DNA from: Woronichinia naegeliana WA131
GTDB taxonomy: Bacteria; Cyanobacteriota; Cyanobacteriia; Cyanobacteriales; Microcystaceae
Direction: 5' to 3'
Length of the DNA stretch: 64,000 nucleotides
Assembly: GCA_025370055.1 (NCBI GenBank)
Contig: CP073041.1
Location: forward strand, 1,860,001 to 1,924,000
The translations under genes were made by a program, and so were the position numbers. Positions 17,444 to 26,580 of the stretch are shown one piece after another (position 1 is the stretch's first letter; every line of letters begins with the position of its first letter). Under the pieces are notes generated by a model. It saw only the letters and a program-made list of their open reading frames with translations, was not told where the DNA came from and did no database searches.

Positions 17444-19102
17444 ATGATAACAAGTAATATGTTCAAAAAATTACCTAAAAAAAAACTTTGGATTTTCCTT
17501 TTTTTACCTTTGCTCTTTGTTACAATCTCACTGATCATTAGACAGCAACATGGCCCTTATTGGCTTGGTCTTAATTCTGATCCAGACTATGCTTATCTCT
17601 TTAATTCTTTAAACATCACCCAACTAAAAACCCCTGGCCACACCGATCACCCTGGTACAACAGTTCAGGTATTAGGGGGCATTATTATTCAGATTACTTA
17701 TCTCATTCAATATTGGACAAATTCTGATACATCAAATATTGTGGAATCTGTTTTACAAAATCCTGAGTTTTATTTATTAACCATCAACACTATTCTGTTA
17801 ATTCTGATAACGACTTGCTTGTTTTTACTGGGTGTGATAGCTTTTTCTTTGTGTCAGAGCATTGCCTTAAGCTTGCTGCTACAGTTGACTCCTTTTTGGT
17901 GGACAGTACTGAGTCACTCCATCCGAGTCAGTCCAGAGCCATTACTTTTTTGTCTGAGCCAGCTTTTCGTAATGCTACTATTATTTTATCTTTACTCAGA
18001 TGTGGTCAGATTGCCTCAATTTGCCCTAGCAATAGGTGTGGTCTTTGGATTAGGAGTAGCGACAAAGTTTACATTTTTACCATTAGGATTAGTAATTTTG
18101 TTGTTCCCTGGATTGCCGCAGAAAGGACTAGCAATTTTTACTGCAATCACAACTTTCTTCCTTGCCACTTTGCCTGTTTTGTCACAGTATCCTCGCATTT
18201 TTAGTTGGATACTCTCAATTGCAACGCATACAGGCCGTCATGGCAAGGGGAATCAAGGACTAGTTGATTTTTCGACATTACCAAATACTTTTGTTAATCT
18301 AACAACTCAAGATACATTATTCTTTTATGTTATTGGTATATCGGCATTGAATTTTTTCATTATTACTTTTTGGTTTGGTTGGTATAAATTTAAAAATCTT
18401 GACTCGCAAAATCTGCCTAATATTTTTGCTAACAATAAATTTTACCACTTGTTCGCATGTCTTTTACTGATCATTCTGGCTCAATTGCTTATTACCTTGA
18501 AGCATCCAGCCACTTATTATCTACTCCCGTCTATGGGTTTATGCAGTCTGCTGATTCTGCTTCAAGTTGTATTATTTGAGCAACTACTGACTCCTATTTT
18601 TAAACCTATTATCTTGAGATGGATTGGTCTATTTGCATTTGGATTGTATATTTTTGCAACTACCACCAATGCTTACAACCAAACTTTATTGATGCAAAAA
18701 ACTTATAAGTCTTATATGGGAGAAGTTCAAACCATTAATCACTTAATTCAGCAGAAATATAGTAACTGCACCCATGCAATATATTATCGGTCTGCCAATA
18801 AGGAGTATGCACTTAAGTTTGGCAATGACTTTGCGGCAAGTCAATATTCTCAGAATTTGCAGTCTGTGTATCCCAACGGTATTTTTTATAACCCCTGGTC
18901 TCGTAAATACGAGTCTTTTAACAAGGAATTGGATCTCAACACTCTTTTAAATAAAAAGTGTGTTATTATTCATGGTTATCCTCTAAACCAAGATATACTA
19001 GAATATAAAGAATATATACAGTTTAAGCACAATACCAAGATGAAACCAATTTTTGAAGGTCATGAGCAAGCTGTTTATCTGATTACTGGAAATCATCATT
19101 AA
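17444..19102 (+). CDS. Polytopic GT-C-like glycosyltransferase
   Basis: This 552-residue protein has about ten membrane helices, starting IFLFLPLLFVTISLII, followed by a first outer loop with paired acidic residues (LNSDPDYAYLFNSL) and HTDHPGTTVQV. That layout, with an acidic motif in the first large loop and a polar C-terminal region, is typical of GT-C enzymes (PMT/ArnT-like) that use polyprenyl-phosphate sugars on the outer face of the membrane. No precise family can be assigned by eye. The downstream DPM1-like GT2 could supply its donor. The AT-rich 193 bases upstream show no clear gene. Confidence 0.65.
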   Translation: MITSNMFKKLPKKKLWIFLFLPLLFVTISLIIRQQHGPYWLGLNSDPDYAYLFNSLNITQLKTPGHTDHPGTTVQVLGGIIIQITYLIQYWTNSDTSNIVESVLQNPEFYLLTINTILLILITTCLFLLGVIAFSLCQSIALSLLLQLTPFWWTVLSHSIRVSPEPLLFCLSQLFVMLLLFYLYSDVVRLPQFALAIGVVFGLGVATKFTFLPLGLVILLFPGLPQKGLAIFTAITTFFLATLPVLSQYPRIFSWILSIATHTGRHGKGNQGLVDFSTLPNTFVNLTTQDTLFFYVIGISALNFFIITFWFGWYKFKNLDSQNLPNIFANNKFYHLFACLLLIILAQLLITLKHPATYYLLPSMGLCSLLILLQVVLFEQLLTPIFKPIILRWIGLFAFGLYIFATTTNAYNQTLLMQKTYKSYMGEVQTINHLIQQKYSNCTHAIYYRSANKEYALKFGNDFAASQYSQNLQSVYPNGIFYNPWSRKYESFNKELDLNTLLNKKCVIIHGYPLNQDILEYKEYIQFKHNTKMKPIFEGHEQAVYLITGNHH

Positions 19103-19338
19103 TGAAAATAATTTTTATGCTAACTGACTAACAAAACCGTTCTATCTGTAGAGTCAATCTGCTGAATATGATTAATAAAGACTAGAGATAAATTTACTAA
19201 TAAGAGCTATATTGCTGAATTTTTAAAAGCATCCTTATCAATAGTTTTGATCTTAATCGAAATCTTAATCATAAACTTCCAAAATTTCTTGCCAAGTTAA
19301 TATTTTAGCGAGTTTTCCTTACTTAGTATTCTCAATCT

Positions 19339-20025
19339 ATGAAACTTAGCATTATTATTCCTTGCTATAACGAAAAATCGACCATCCGCACAGTAATTGA
19401 TGCAGTTCTAGCGGCTCCGTACAATGATAAAGAAATTATCATTGTCGATGATTGCTCAAAAGATGGCACGAAAGAAGTTCTATTGGAAGAAATAGAACCA
19501 TTAGTTCATCAGATTCTTTTCCATAAAGTTAATCAGGGAAAAGGAGCCGCCCTCCGAACAGGAATCCAAACGGCAACGGGTGATATTGTCTTGATCCAAG
19601 ATGCGGATTTGGAATATGATCCCCAGGAATATCCCAATTTAGTGGAACCTATTTTGCGAAATAAAGCGGATGTCGTGTATGGTTCCCGTTTTATGGGTTC
19701 CCAGCCCCACCGAGTCCTTTATTTTTGGCACAGTGTCGGTAACATGGTTTTAACGATCCTCTCGAATATGTTTACTAATCTGAACCTGACTGATATGGAA
19801 ACTTGTTATAAGGTCTTTCGTCGGGAAATTATTCAAGGAATCTCTATTAAAGAAAATCGCTTTGGTTTTGAACCAGAGATCACTGCTAAAATTGCCAAGT
19901 TAGAATGTCGAATCTTTGAAGTGGGGATTTCCTATTATGGACGCACTTACAAAGAAGGTAAAAAAATTGGCTGGAAAGATGGAATTAGAGCAATCTACTG
20001 CATTATTAAATATAATTTATTTTAG
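19339..20025 (+). CDS. GT2 glycosyltransferase, DPM1/polyprenol-phosphate sugar type
   Basis: This 228-residue soluble GT2 opens with [21 protein letters not shown], has [12 protein letters not shown] for nucleotide binding, the catalytic-type QDADLEYDP, then ADVVYGSRF and [15 protein letters not shown]. Family members move mannose or glucose from a nucleotide sugar to polyprenyl phosphate. No membrane anchor is present, as in the short DPM1 class. A close paralog lies at 45587-46276; the last 70 residues of the two are nearly the same. It lies between two GT-C-like membrane proteins (17444 and 20056), its probable clients. Confidence 0.88.
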   Translation: MKLSIIIPCYNEKSTIRTVIDAVLAAPYNDKEIIIVDDCSKDGTKEVLLEEIEPLVHQILFHKVNQGKGAALRTGIQTATGDIVLIQDADLEYDPQEYPNLVEPILRNKADVVYGSRFMGSQPHRVLYFWHSVGNMVLTILSNMFTNLNLTDMETCYKVFRREIIQGISIKENRFGFEPEITAKIAKLECRIFEVGISYYGRTYKEGKKIGWKDGIRAIYCIIKYNLF

Positions 20026-20055
20026 TTATAAAATTCTATTTTTATTGTTTCTATT

Positions 20056-21828
20056 ATGCTAATTTTAGTGACGCTTATCATCATTACTGCTTTATCTCTC
20101 ATCGGATATGGTCGTTTACTAATTTGGACATTAAATCTGTTTAAGATTTTTCCGAATTCCTCCTTTTCTACCTCTGATTACTCTCTGCTTGGAATTTTTG
20201 TCGTAATGACTTTAGCGATAGTAGGAAATTTTTTTATTCCTTTATCTAACTTTAGTGGTGTTATAACATTAATACTTGGAGTACTGATTCTAATTTTATT
20301 TAATAAAAAAAGCAATTTATCTTTCATTCTATTTATAAAACAGAATTCGACTTCCTTCTTGATCATGACGTTATGTGTGGTTCTTGTCATGGCTAGGTTA
20401 GAAACTAGCCAGATTATGACCTATCAAACGTATAAGACTGTTTATCACTTTGATACAGGTCTTTATCATATGCCTTTCTTACAATGGATTGCTTCATATC
20501 CTATTCCGATCGGTTTGGCGAATCTTCATGGACGGTTTGGATTTAATTCTTCATGGTTGATTTTTCATTCAGCATGGCGATTCCCTTGGATCGGCTGGAG
20601 TAGTCTGCCGATGGTAGAAGGATGGATTTGGACGCTAGGACTTTGGATTCTAGGGGAGGGATTAGTCAATAGTTGGACAAAATTTGCACATGGAAATCGA
20701 ATTTTATTAATTACATTAGCATTAATGTTCTTTATCAATTTTGGAATTAATCCACCAGGAAGTGTTGTTTCAACTGATCATGCTGCCAATATTGTTGCAC
20801 TATTAGTGGTCGTTTACTTCTTGGAGTTTTTAAATGCGATCAAGGAACAAAATGCTTCAAAAATTCAGCGTGGTATTCTATTAATGATTATCAGTAGTTG
20901 TTTGGCGATTACAGGCAAATTATCCATGCTTCCTATCATTTGTTTCCCCATGATAGGTTGCCTTATGATGAGCAAAACTCTTACAATGTGGCGATTTCTA
21001 ATAGTTTCTTTGACTGTAGGAGTAATATTTTTTTTCCTGTGGATTTTACGGAACTTTTTATTGAGTGGTTGTCTGGTTTATCCTGTTGCTTTTACCTGTT
21101 CAGATCTCGTGAGTTGGGGAGTTGGTAGTCAACAAGCAATCATTGAAAAAAATGATGTCACTGCATGGGCGAGATCGCCAGGGACAGATTACTTAAAAAG
21201 TTTAGACAATTATAATTGGCTGACTAGTTGGTTTATCCGTCTTCTAGATAATCCGACAATAAAACTCGTCTTTATTTCTTTATCATTAAGTTTATTCTTG
21301 CCTATTTTCGAGATTTTAAAAATCCAATATTACCAAGAAGATAAAGAAAGAATAGCTAAGAGTACTGATTTTGCATTAATTGTTTTGATAGCAGTTTTAG
21401 GTCTTTTATTATGGTTTTTTAACGGGCCGGATCCCCGATTTTCTTGGTCATTTTTAATTTTAGCCTCTGTTCCTACTACTTCCTTTTGGTTAACCTTATT
21501 TAATATTACTAAAGCATTTGACTTGCTAACAAAAGTATTTCAACAGAAAGTAACTTACTATATTCTAATAATCGTAATAATGATAGTATTTACGCAATAT
21601 TCATCTAAGCTTTTTGACTTAACCCCTTGGGACAAAGCCCCAAATGTTGACTTTAGCCAGAAAGTACTACCCAAAAATGGGCAAATAATTTACACTCCCT
21701 TACAAAATAATGAATCCTTGGAAATATATCAATGTTGGGCGATTCCTATTCCGTGTACTCCTTATTCCAATGACAAACTCTCCTTTAAAAAACAATGGGG
21801 ATATATCATCATTAGCAAAAATTTATAA
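20056..21828 (+). CDS. Polytopic membrane protein, LIC_10190-like / GT-C-like
   Basis: This 590-residue protein has twelve or so hydrophobic segments. After the first helices comes the stretch YKTVYHFDTGLYHMPFLQWIASYPIPIGLANLHGRFGFNSSW, which I recognise from the LIC_10190 family of membrane proteins found in surface-polysaccharide clusters. An acidic His/Asp-containing outer loop at that place fits a GT-C glycosyltransferase or a polymerase-like enzyme. The 3' end overlaps the following FkbM gene by 59 bases, so the two are probably translated together. Exact activity is unknown. Confidence 0.65.
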   Translation: MLILVTLIIITALSLIGYGRLLIWTLNLFKIFPNSSFSTSDYSLLGIFVVMTLAIVGNFFIPLSNFSGVITLILGVLILILFNKKSNLSFILFIKQNSTSFLIMTLCVVLVMARLETSQIMTYQTYKTVYHFDTGLYHMPFLQWIASYPIPIGLANLHGRFGFNSSWLIFHSAWRFPWIGWSSLPMVEGWIWTLGLWILGEGLVNSWTKFAHGNRILLITLALMFFINFGINPPGSVVSTDHAANIVALLVVVYFLEFLNAIKEQNASKIQRGILLMIISSCLAITGKLSMLPIICFPMIGCLMMSKTLTMWRFLIVSLTVGVIFFFLWILRNFLLSGCLVYPVAFTCSDLVSWGVGSQQAIIEKNDVTAWARSPGTDYLKSLDNYNWLTSWFIRLLDNPTIKLVFISLSLSLFLPIFEILKIQYYQEDKERIAKSTDFALIVLIAVLGLLLWFFNGPDPRFSWSFLILASVPTTSFWLTLFNITKAFDLLTKVFQQKVTYYILIIVIMIVFTQYSSKLFDLTPWDKAPNVDFSQKVLPKNGQIIYTPLQNNESLEIYQCWAIPIPCTPYSNDKLSFKKQWGYIIISKNL

Positions 21829-22618
21829 ACAGATTTTTGATGCCAGCTTTTATCCATTTTCCATTATTTACAATGAAATGAATTTATCTTCTCAATCACT
21901 TCCTTCTGAATATCAAAAGATGCTAGATGACCTTGATGATCAAGTGCTTCAGCTAGATAGAAAAGTTTTTAAAAGATTAAAAAAATTAGGTTACAATCCT
22001 CAAATTATTTATGATGTCGGAGCTTCTAATAGTGGATGGTCATATTATATTAATAAAATTCTAACTGAGGCAGAATTCTATCTCTTTGAACCTTTGATAG
22101 ATTACAGCGGTGATTATCAAGGACTGATGTCAGAAATCCTTCGGATTTTCCCTTCTTTTCATCTCTTTAAATATGCTTTAGGAGAAAAAAGTGGGACGGT
22201 TACAATGAATATTTTTGAGAATGTAGTTAGCAGTACTGCTTTGACTATATCAGATATAGGACAAAAAACTATTCCTGTAGAAATACCAATGTTGAGCATG
22301 GATGAAGCGATCGCAACTTTTAATTTACCCAATCCTCAAGTCATTAAAATTGATACCCAAGGTAGTGAGTTATCTATTCTGAAAGGAGCTATAGAAACCT
22401 TACCCAAAGTTGACGTACTAATACTTGAATGCTGGCTATATAGAGGCTACGGCAAAGAGACCCCGCTTTTAACTGAGATTGCTGACTGGTTATTACCATT
22501 TAATTTTCGTCTATGGGATATTGCTGAACCCTATCGAGATCCCGATGATATTTTAACCACCTTGGACTGTATTTTTATTAACACTAAATCTGCGATCGCG
22601 CCTGATTGGTATTATTAA
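21770..22618 (+). CDS. FkbM family methyltransferase
   Basis: This protein (282 aa from the ATG at 21770; the frame extends to 21710) is an FkbM-type SAM methyltransferase: QIIYDVGASNSGWSYYI binds SAM, ALGEKSGTVTMNIF follows, and VIKIDTQGSELSILKGA with VDVLILECW completes the family pattern. The start is within the end of the preceding membrane-protein gene; a later ATG at about 21877 is possible. It probably methylates a sugar hydroxyl of the island's glycan. It is the last plus-strand gene before the convergent acyltransferase. Confidence 0.82.
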   Translation: MTNSPLKNNGDISSLAKIYKQIFDASFYPFSIIYNEMNLSSQSLPSEYQKMLDDLDDQVLQLDRKVFKRLKKLGYNPQIIYDVGASNSGWSYYINKILTEAEFYLFEPLIDYSGDYQGLMSEILRIFPSFHLFKYALGEKSGTVTMNIFENVVSSTALTISDIGQKTIPVEIPMLSMDEAIATFNLPNPQVIKIDTQGSELSILKGAIETLPKVDVLILECWLYRGYGKETPLLTEIADWLLPFNFRLWDIAEPYRDPDDILTTLDCIFINTKSAIAPDWYY

Positions 22619-22640
22619 TTTTTCATGCAGAACAAAATTT

Positions 22641-23852
22641 CTATGGGATTTTCTGATTATCTAAACTATTGAGATAAAATAATTTTAACTGATTACCAAT
22701 GCGAATGGCAGGAAAATCTGCAATTTTTGCCATGAGCAAGGTCATTAAAATAGTTGAAAAAACATACATTCCAAAGGTCAAAAACAGATTGGCAAAGATA
22801 CTCATCTTATTAATTGTTTTTAAATATACTAGAGAAGTCACTGAGCATAGACTGAGAAAATGAGTTAGATATAGCATGAAAGAATATTGACCAAGGATTT
22901 GCATTAATTTTGTTTCAAGCCATACTTTATATATTGTGTATCTATAGGTGACAAAAAATAAAAAACTGGATATCATGGTTATTCCTCCTCCGAAAATATC
23001 TCTGTTATCCAAAAAAATAAAAACATTGTAGAAAGAGCTAGAGGAAATAAGGATTCTTTGAGGAACATAATAAGGAAAACTAGCTAATAGGAGCGAAAAT
23101 ATAAATAAACAGTTTATCGTTAAATAAAATAAAATTCGGTTATTTTTGACTATTGCCATTTTCCCTTCTATATGGTTATAATTAATTCTCGCGTCGGCGA
23201 TCGCCAATCCCAGAATAAAATTTTGTAAGTGATTCCCCTGCAACAATAAAAATAGAGTTAGATACAAGCCAAACCTATAGTGTATTTTGGCCTTCCTAGC
23301 AACTACAAGAATACCAAACGTCAAATAACTTCCGAGTAATTCAGTCCCAATCGTCCAGGCAGGAGGATTATAATCGTGAGCCTTAACAAATAATTGAAAT
23401 AGAATCTCTCGAAAAAAAGAAAAATAATTTTTATCCTTTAAAGCATTAAAATAATCTCGAAACCAATTATTAGCCAATAAATCGGCTACTTGATGATTAT
23501 AATAAAAACCTCCTTTGTAGATTAAAAAAGATAAAAAGCAAGTTAATGCCAATGGGATACCGAGACGAACGTATCTTTTTAAAGTATCTCCGTAAATGTC
23601 CACGTCCTGAGTTCTATGAGTAAAATGCTTAACAGACAAAACATAGCCTGACAACACGAAGAACAAACAAACTGCAAAATTGCCTGCCGTAATCAAACCT
23701 AATGGTGTTTTATAAAATAGTTCTAGTTCTGACGACTGTGCAGAGCCAAAAACAGCATTGGGTTTGAATGCAGCTAAAAAATGGGTCAGAAAAACAATCA
23801 AAGCCGCCAACCCACGGATACCATCTAAAGAGATGTCTTTTTTATTCAACAT
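22641..23852 (-). CDS. Acyltransferase 3 family (OafA-like) membrane protein
   Basis: This 403-residue protein has about ten membrane helices and begins with ISLDGIRGLAALIVFLTHF, the usual opening of acyltransferase-3 proteins, including the conserved His in helix 1 and a FVLSGYVLS segment. These proteins O-acetylate (or otherwise acylate) sugars of surface polysaccharides, using acetyl-CoA from the cytoplasm. The gene is alone on the minus strand and convergent with the FkbM gene, 22 bases apart. It is consistent with a glycan-modifying island. Confidence 0.85.
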   Translation of the reverse strand: MLNKKDISLDGIRGLAALIVFLTHFLAAFKPNAVFGSAQSSELELFYKTPLGLITAGNFAVCLFFVLSGYVLSVKHFTHRTQDVDIYGDTLKRYVRLGIPLALTCFLSFLIYKGGFYYNHQVADLLANNWFRDYFNALKDKNYFSFFREILFQLFVKAHDYNPPAWTIGTELLGSYLTFGILVVARKAKIHYRFGLYLTLFLLLQGNHLQNFILGLAIADARINYNHIEGKMAIVKNNRILFYLTINCLFIFSLLLASFPYYVPQRILISSSSFYNVFIFLDNRDIFGGGITMISSFLFFVTYRYTIYKVWLETKLMQILGQYSFMLYLTHFLSLCSVTSLVYLKTINKMSIFANLFLTFGMYVFSTILMTLLMAKIADFPAIRIGNQLKLFYLNSLDNQKIP

Positions 23853-24001
23853 AATCTGGGTAATACCTTAGACCTCGTAGAGTATATTCTTCTCTTTATG
23901 GAGTTCGGTCGGTTCATCTATATTTGCTTGAACTTGATCTGTCTTATTCAGAGATTCAGAACACCACCCTTGCCTAGACTGATACATTTATGCGACAGAA
24001 A

Positions 24002-24016
24002 GCGGTATATTACCGC
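24002..24016 (-). ncRNA. Terminal hairpin, possible end of the tnpB omega-RNA
   Basis: GCGGTA-TAT-TACCGC is a perfect 6-bp hairpin just inside the tnpB-side end of the element; the same hairpin is at 48269-48283 in copy 2. In TnpB elements the transcript over the 3' end of tnpB and the element end serves as guide RNA, with the flanking DNA as guide. That role is inferred from position only. In copy 1 the MITE separates it from tnpB. Confidence 0.35.
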
Positions 24017-24053
24017 ATTTTGCAACAATAGCATCACCCTCGTTACTGAGAGT

Positions 24054-24259
24054 CAGCAATTCTCAGTTTTAGACACAGCAAGGCTTTTAGGGATTTAAAG
24101 AACATTTCAAAGGGGGTTTTGGGGGCAATTCTACACGTACTACTGTGCCTAAAAGCCGGAAGACTCGTAAAATGAACTTGTTAATCCCGTTGAACTTTAC
24201 CCCATATTACGCGAACTAAAACCTGAAACCCTTGTTACAGCGCAAATTTAGAATTGCTG
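24054..24259. mobile_element. 206-bp MITE, copy 1, with 9-bp target duplication
   Basis: The ends CAGCAATTCT and AGAATTGCTG are inverted repeats. The element is flanked by ACTGAGAGT at 24045-24053 and 24260-24268, and copy 2 of the IS607 shows the uninterrupted ACTGAGAGT site, which proves insertion. It has no coding capacity. The insertion replaced the final residues of TnpB with QQF. A near-identical copy in reverse orientation is at 26042-26246. Confidence 0.92.
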
Positions 24260-25456
24260 ACTGAGAGTGAAGGTCGTACCCGACAAAGCCTTGAGCATAA
24301 TACCCAAAGCACCATTCCAATCGCGTGGAATAACGTGGTCACAAACGGGACATCGAAAAACCTTAGAACCACCTAGTTTTGTGTGGATATGTCCGCATCT
24401 CGTACAAGTTTTGCTGGTAAATTCTTCTGTCACGTCAAACACCTGACAGCCACTTAACTCAGCTTTATTTTTAAGGACTTGTTTGAACCGATAATGCGCC
24501 CATGTCAACATTTGTCGGGCAGTTTTACTTCTGATTTTTCGCTTGGAACGATTGGTCATTTCTGACGTTTCAAACTTTGGCAGCAAGATAGCTGGATATT
24601 TTTTTGTTAAGTAACTTGCTGTTTTTTTATGGCAGTCATCAATTAAGTCACGAATCTTGCCTCGTAACCGAGAGGCTGCCCGTCTCATCTTTTGTCGTTC
24701 TTTAGCAACTTTTGACAGGCTAATTCGACTCATTAAGTCATCAAGATAATTACATAGCCTGTTGATTCGTCCCGTGTCTGATGAACCGACTTCTAGGAAG
24801 TTTTGCCCATCAAATCCTGTCAGAAAAGTTCTTACTCCTAAGTCAAGAGCAATAATGCGATTTTCCGGCTGGGGTGTCGTTTTTGTTTCTTGTAGGAAAA
24901 CACCGAACCAATCACCCGACTTGTCCTTAATTAGTTGAGTTGCATAAAGACTAACATCAGGAATTGCTTCTGAAGAAATAAAACCAAGCCCCTTTGTTAA
25001 CAAGGGATACCATGTTCCATGACTAAAGTTACAGTTGTTGAATTTAATTGTTTTTCTAGGAGCCTTACAACTTCTATACTTACAATCCCGACTGGCAGTA
25101 TAGGCTTGGTGAGCATCGAAAATGGCATTCTGCCTGATATGACAAGGGGTTTCTTTTACCCATTCAGGAAGGTTGGATTGCATGATGATATTCCTTAATT
25201 TTCCCTTGCCAATCCTACCATTTTTCTTTTGGTAGTCAATAGCTTGATTAAAGCAATAACGACAAGCCGCCATCCATTTATTCCACTGTTTCTTCAACTC
25301 CAGACTGGGATAAACTTTTATCTTTCTTGCTCTGATTTTTATACTTTCGGAGTCCGTATAATCGCCTTGAGAAACAATCGAGAATGGCGAGGATGTCTTC
25401 AACCATTTCGGCTTCAGGAGAGAGATTTGTCTCCCTATCGAACCACGATTGAGCAT
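24248..25456 (-). CDS. tnpB: TnpB, RNA-guided nuclease of IS607 type, copy 1
   Basis: The frame is 402 residues. The RuvC-like catalytic residues are all present: IIALDLG (Asp), ILLPKFETSEM (Glu) and PRDWNGALG (Asp), and the zinc finger is intact as CTRCGHIH and CPVC. The N-terminal start is uncertain: family members begin close to KIRARKIKVYPSLELKKQW (about residue 42), and the first 40 codons overlap the tnpA end in another frame. At the C-terminus the MITE changes the natural SNEGDAIVAKCGNIPLSVA to SQQF. TnpB cuts DNA with a guide RNA made from the element end, which favours retention of the element; whether this copy still works is doubtful because the guide region is split. Confidence 0.85.
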   Translation of the reverse strand: MLNRGSIGRQISLLKPKWLKTSSPFSIVSQGDYTDSESIKIRARKIKVYPSLELKKQWNKWMAACRYCFNQAIDYQKKNGRIGKGKLRNIIMQSNLPEWVKETPCHIRQNAIFDAHQAYTASRDCKYRSCKAPRKTIKFNNCNFSHGTWYPLLTKGLGFISSEAIPDVSLYATQLIKDKSGDWFGVFLQETKTTPQPENRIIALDLGVRTFLTGFDGQNFLEVGSSDTGRINRLCNYLDDLMSRISLSKVAKERQKMRRAASRLRGKIRDLIDDCHKKTASYLTKKYPAILLPKFETSEMTNRSKRKIRSKTARQMLTWAHYRFKQVLKNKAELSGCQVFDVTEEFTSKTCTRCGHIHTKLGGSKVFRCPVCDHVIPRDWNGALGIMLKALSGTTFTLSQQF

Positions 25457-25932
25457 CCAAACTTTCGGCAGAACCAGTCAAGCCAATCAAATCCAAATCG
25501 GGCAAGCCTATCTTTGTTAGCGACCACAATTCCTGCGACATTTCCAGACATGACTCGTTCCAATAAGGCTGTAAGTTTTTGCCTTTTGAAGTTGAGTCCT
25601 CCACCGATTTCGCTGACGACTTCCGCTTGCGGGTATTTTTCTTGGAGGACGGCGACTTGTCTTGAGAGGTCTTCGGATTGTCCCCTACTGCTGACACGAG
25701 CGTAAATAACGGTAGCTCTAGTTGGCTCAACCTATTTCCCTGTGTAGGATTCAGTGTCGTATCGCCTTTACCCTGACGGGGTTTTAATTGCTTGGATTTT
25801 CCCTTCCTGTTCCCATTTAACAAGGGTTCGGACGTGGACTCCGAGCCTTCCTGCTGCGGTTTTGGGTTTAACATATTTTGCGATAATAAATCCCTCAATT
25901 CGACGCTTCCATTCTAGCGCATAGTAGCGCAT
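25278..25932 (-). pseudogene. tnpA: IS607 serine recombinase TnpA, broken, copy 1
   Basis: The N-terminal MerR-like helix-turn-helix (YVKPKTAAGRLGVHVRTLVKWEQ) reads from an ATG at 25932 and stops at a TAG (25732-25734) after YDTESYTGK. The frame then goes on through the catalytic domain ATVIYARVSSRGQ and VVANKDRLARFGFDWLDWF to a second TAG (25435-25437). The C-terminal part SPEAEMVEDILAILDCFSRRLYG continues in another frame to 25278. So a nonsense codon plus a frameshift have disabled it. Copy 2 has the same two lesions. The long frame 25278-25898 is real only in its last 50 codons. Confidence 0.85.
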
Positions 25933-26041
25933 TCTGTCGGTATTCGTGGATTAAAACTTGCTCCTTTCCCGATAATCCTGTCATTTTAATTATTAAGATG
26001 AACTTTTAATTATAAGAGGAACGTTAAGATTTATATATTGT

Positions 26042-26246
26042 CAGCAATTCTAAATTTGCGCTGTAGCAAGGGTTTCAGGTTTTAGTTCGCGTAATACGGG
26101 GGAAAATTCAACGGGATTAACAAGTTCATTTTACGAGTCTTCAAGCTTTTAGGCACAATAGTACATCTAGGATTGCCCCAAAAACCCCTTTAAAATGTTC
26201 TTTAAATCCCTAAAAGGCTTGCTGTGTCTAAAACTGAGAATTGCTG
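26042..26246. mobile_element. 205-bp MITE, copy 2, with 9-bp target duplication
   Basis: This is the same element as 24054-24259 in reverse orientation, with a few substitutions. It is flanked by ATATATTGT at 26033-26041 and 26247-26255. It lies between the IS607 copy and the RTX gene. The two MITEs form 205-bp inverted repeats about 1.8 kb apart, enclosing most of the IS607. Confidence 0.92.
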
Positions 26247-26255
26247 ATATATTGT

Positions 26256-26580
26256 TGCCCCCACCTATATCAATACATTTCCGGCAAAAATAAATCCAGA
26301 ACTATTTTGCGTCGTTTCATTGACTGGCCAACAACAATTGTAGGGCTTTCTTTACATAAGGCTTTCAGAGTTATTAAATTTTAAATCTGGAATTGTCGCG
26401 TACTAGTGTGTCCACTTGACAAAGTGACAGATATCTAGTATCAATACTGACATATAATATGTCTAGACCTGTTAAAGTGAGGTAATCAACTATTCGCTAT
26501 GCAGGTTTGGTATATTACAATGATAATGCCTCGTCCCAACTTAAACAACCACAATTTGTAGTGTGAGGATCTCGTGAACT
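26256..26580 (+). promoter_or_regulatory. Upstream region of the RTX gene with candidate promoter
   Basis: These 325 bases hold no gene. A perfect TATAAT is at 26453-26458, about 120 bases before the RTX start; a TTGACA lies at 26416-26421 but its spacing (31 bases) is too long to be the partner. GTGAGGA a little upstream of the ATG at 26581 is a fair ribosome site. The rest shows nothing recognisable. Confidence 0.45.

Larger units (their letters stand above)
23979..25960 (-). mobile_element. IS607-type element, copy 1 (with MITE insertion)
   Basis: Comparison with copy 2 gives the limits: both begin at CTGATACATTTATGCGACAG and both end near GTGGATTAAA, beyond which the flanks differ. The element carries a serine-recombinase tnpA (broken) and a tnpB, both minus strand. 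A 206-bp MITE has inserted in the last codons of tnpB. No terminal inverted repeats are seen, as expected for IS607. End points are uncertain by a few bases because the flanks share CTTGCTC. Confidence 0.8.

Noticed and set aside
25278-25898. A 206-residue protein next to tnpB (and its twin at 52722-53342)
   Set aside because: Only the last 50 codons encode real TnpA sequence; the rest is an out-of-frame shadow of the broken tnpA.
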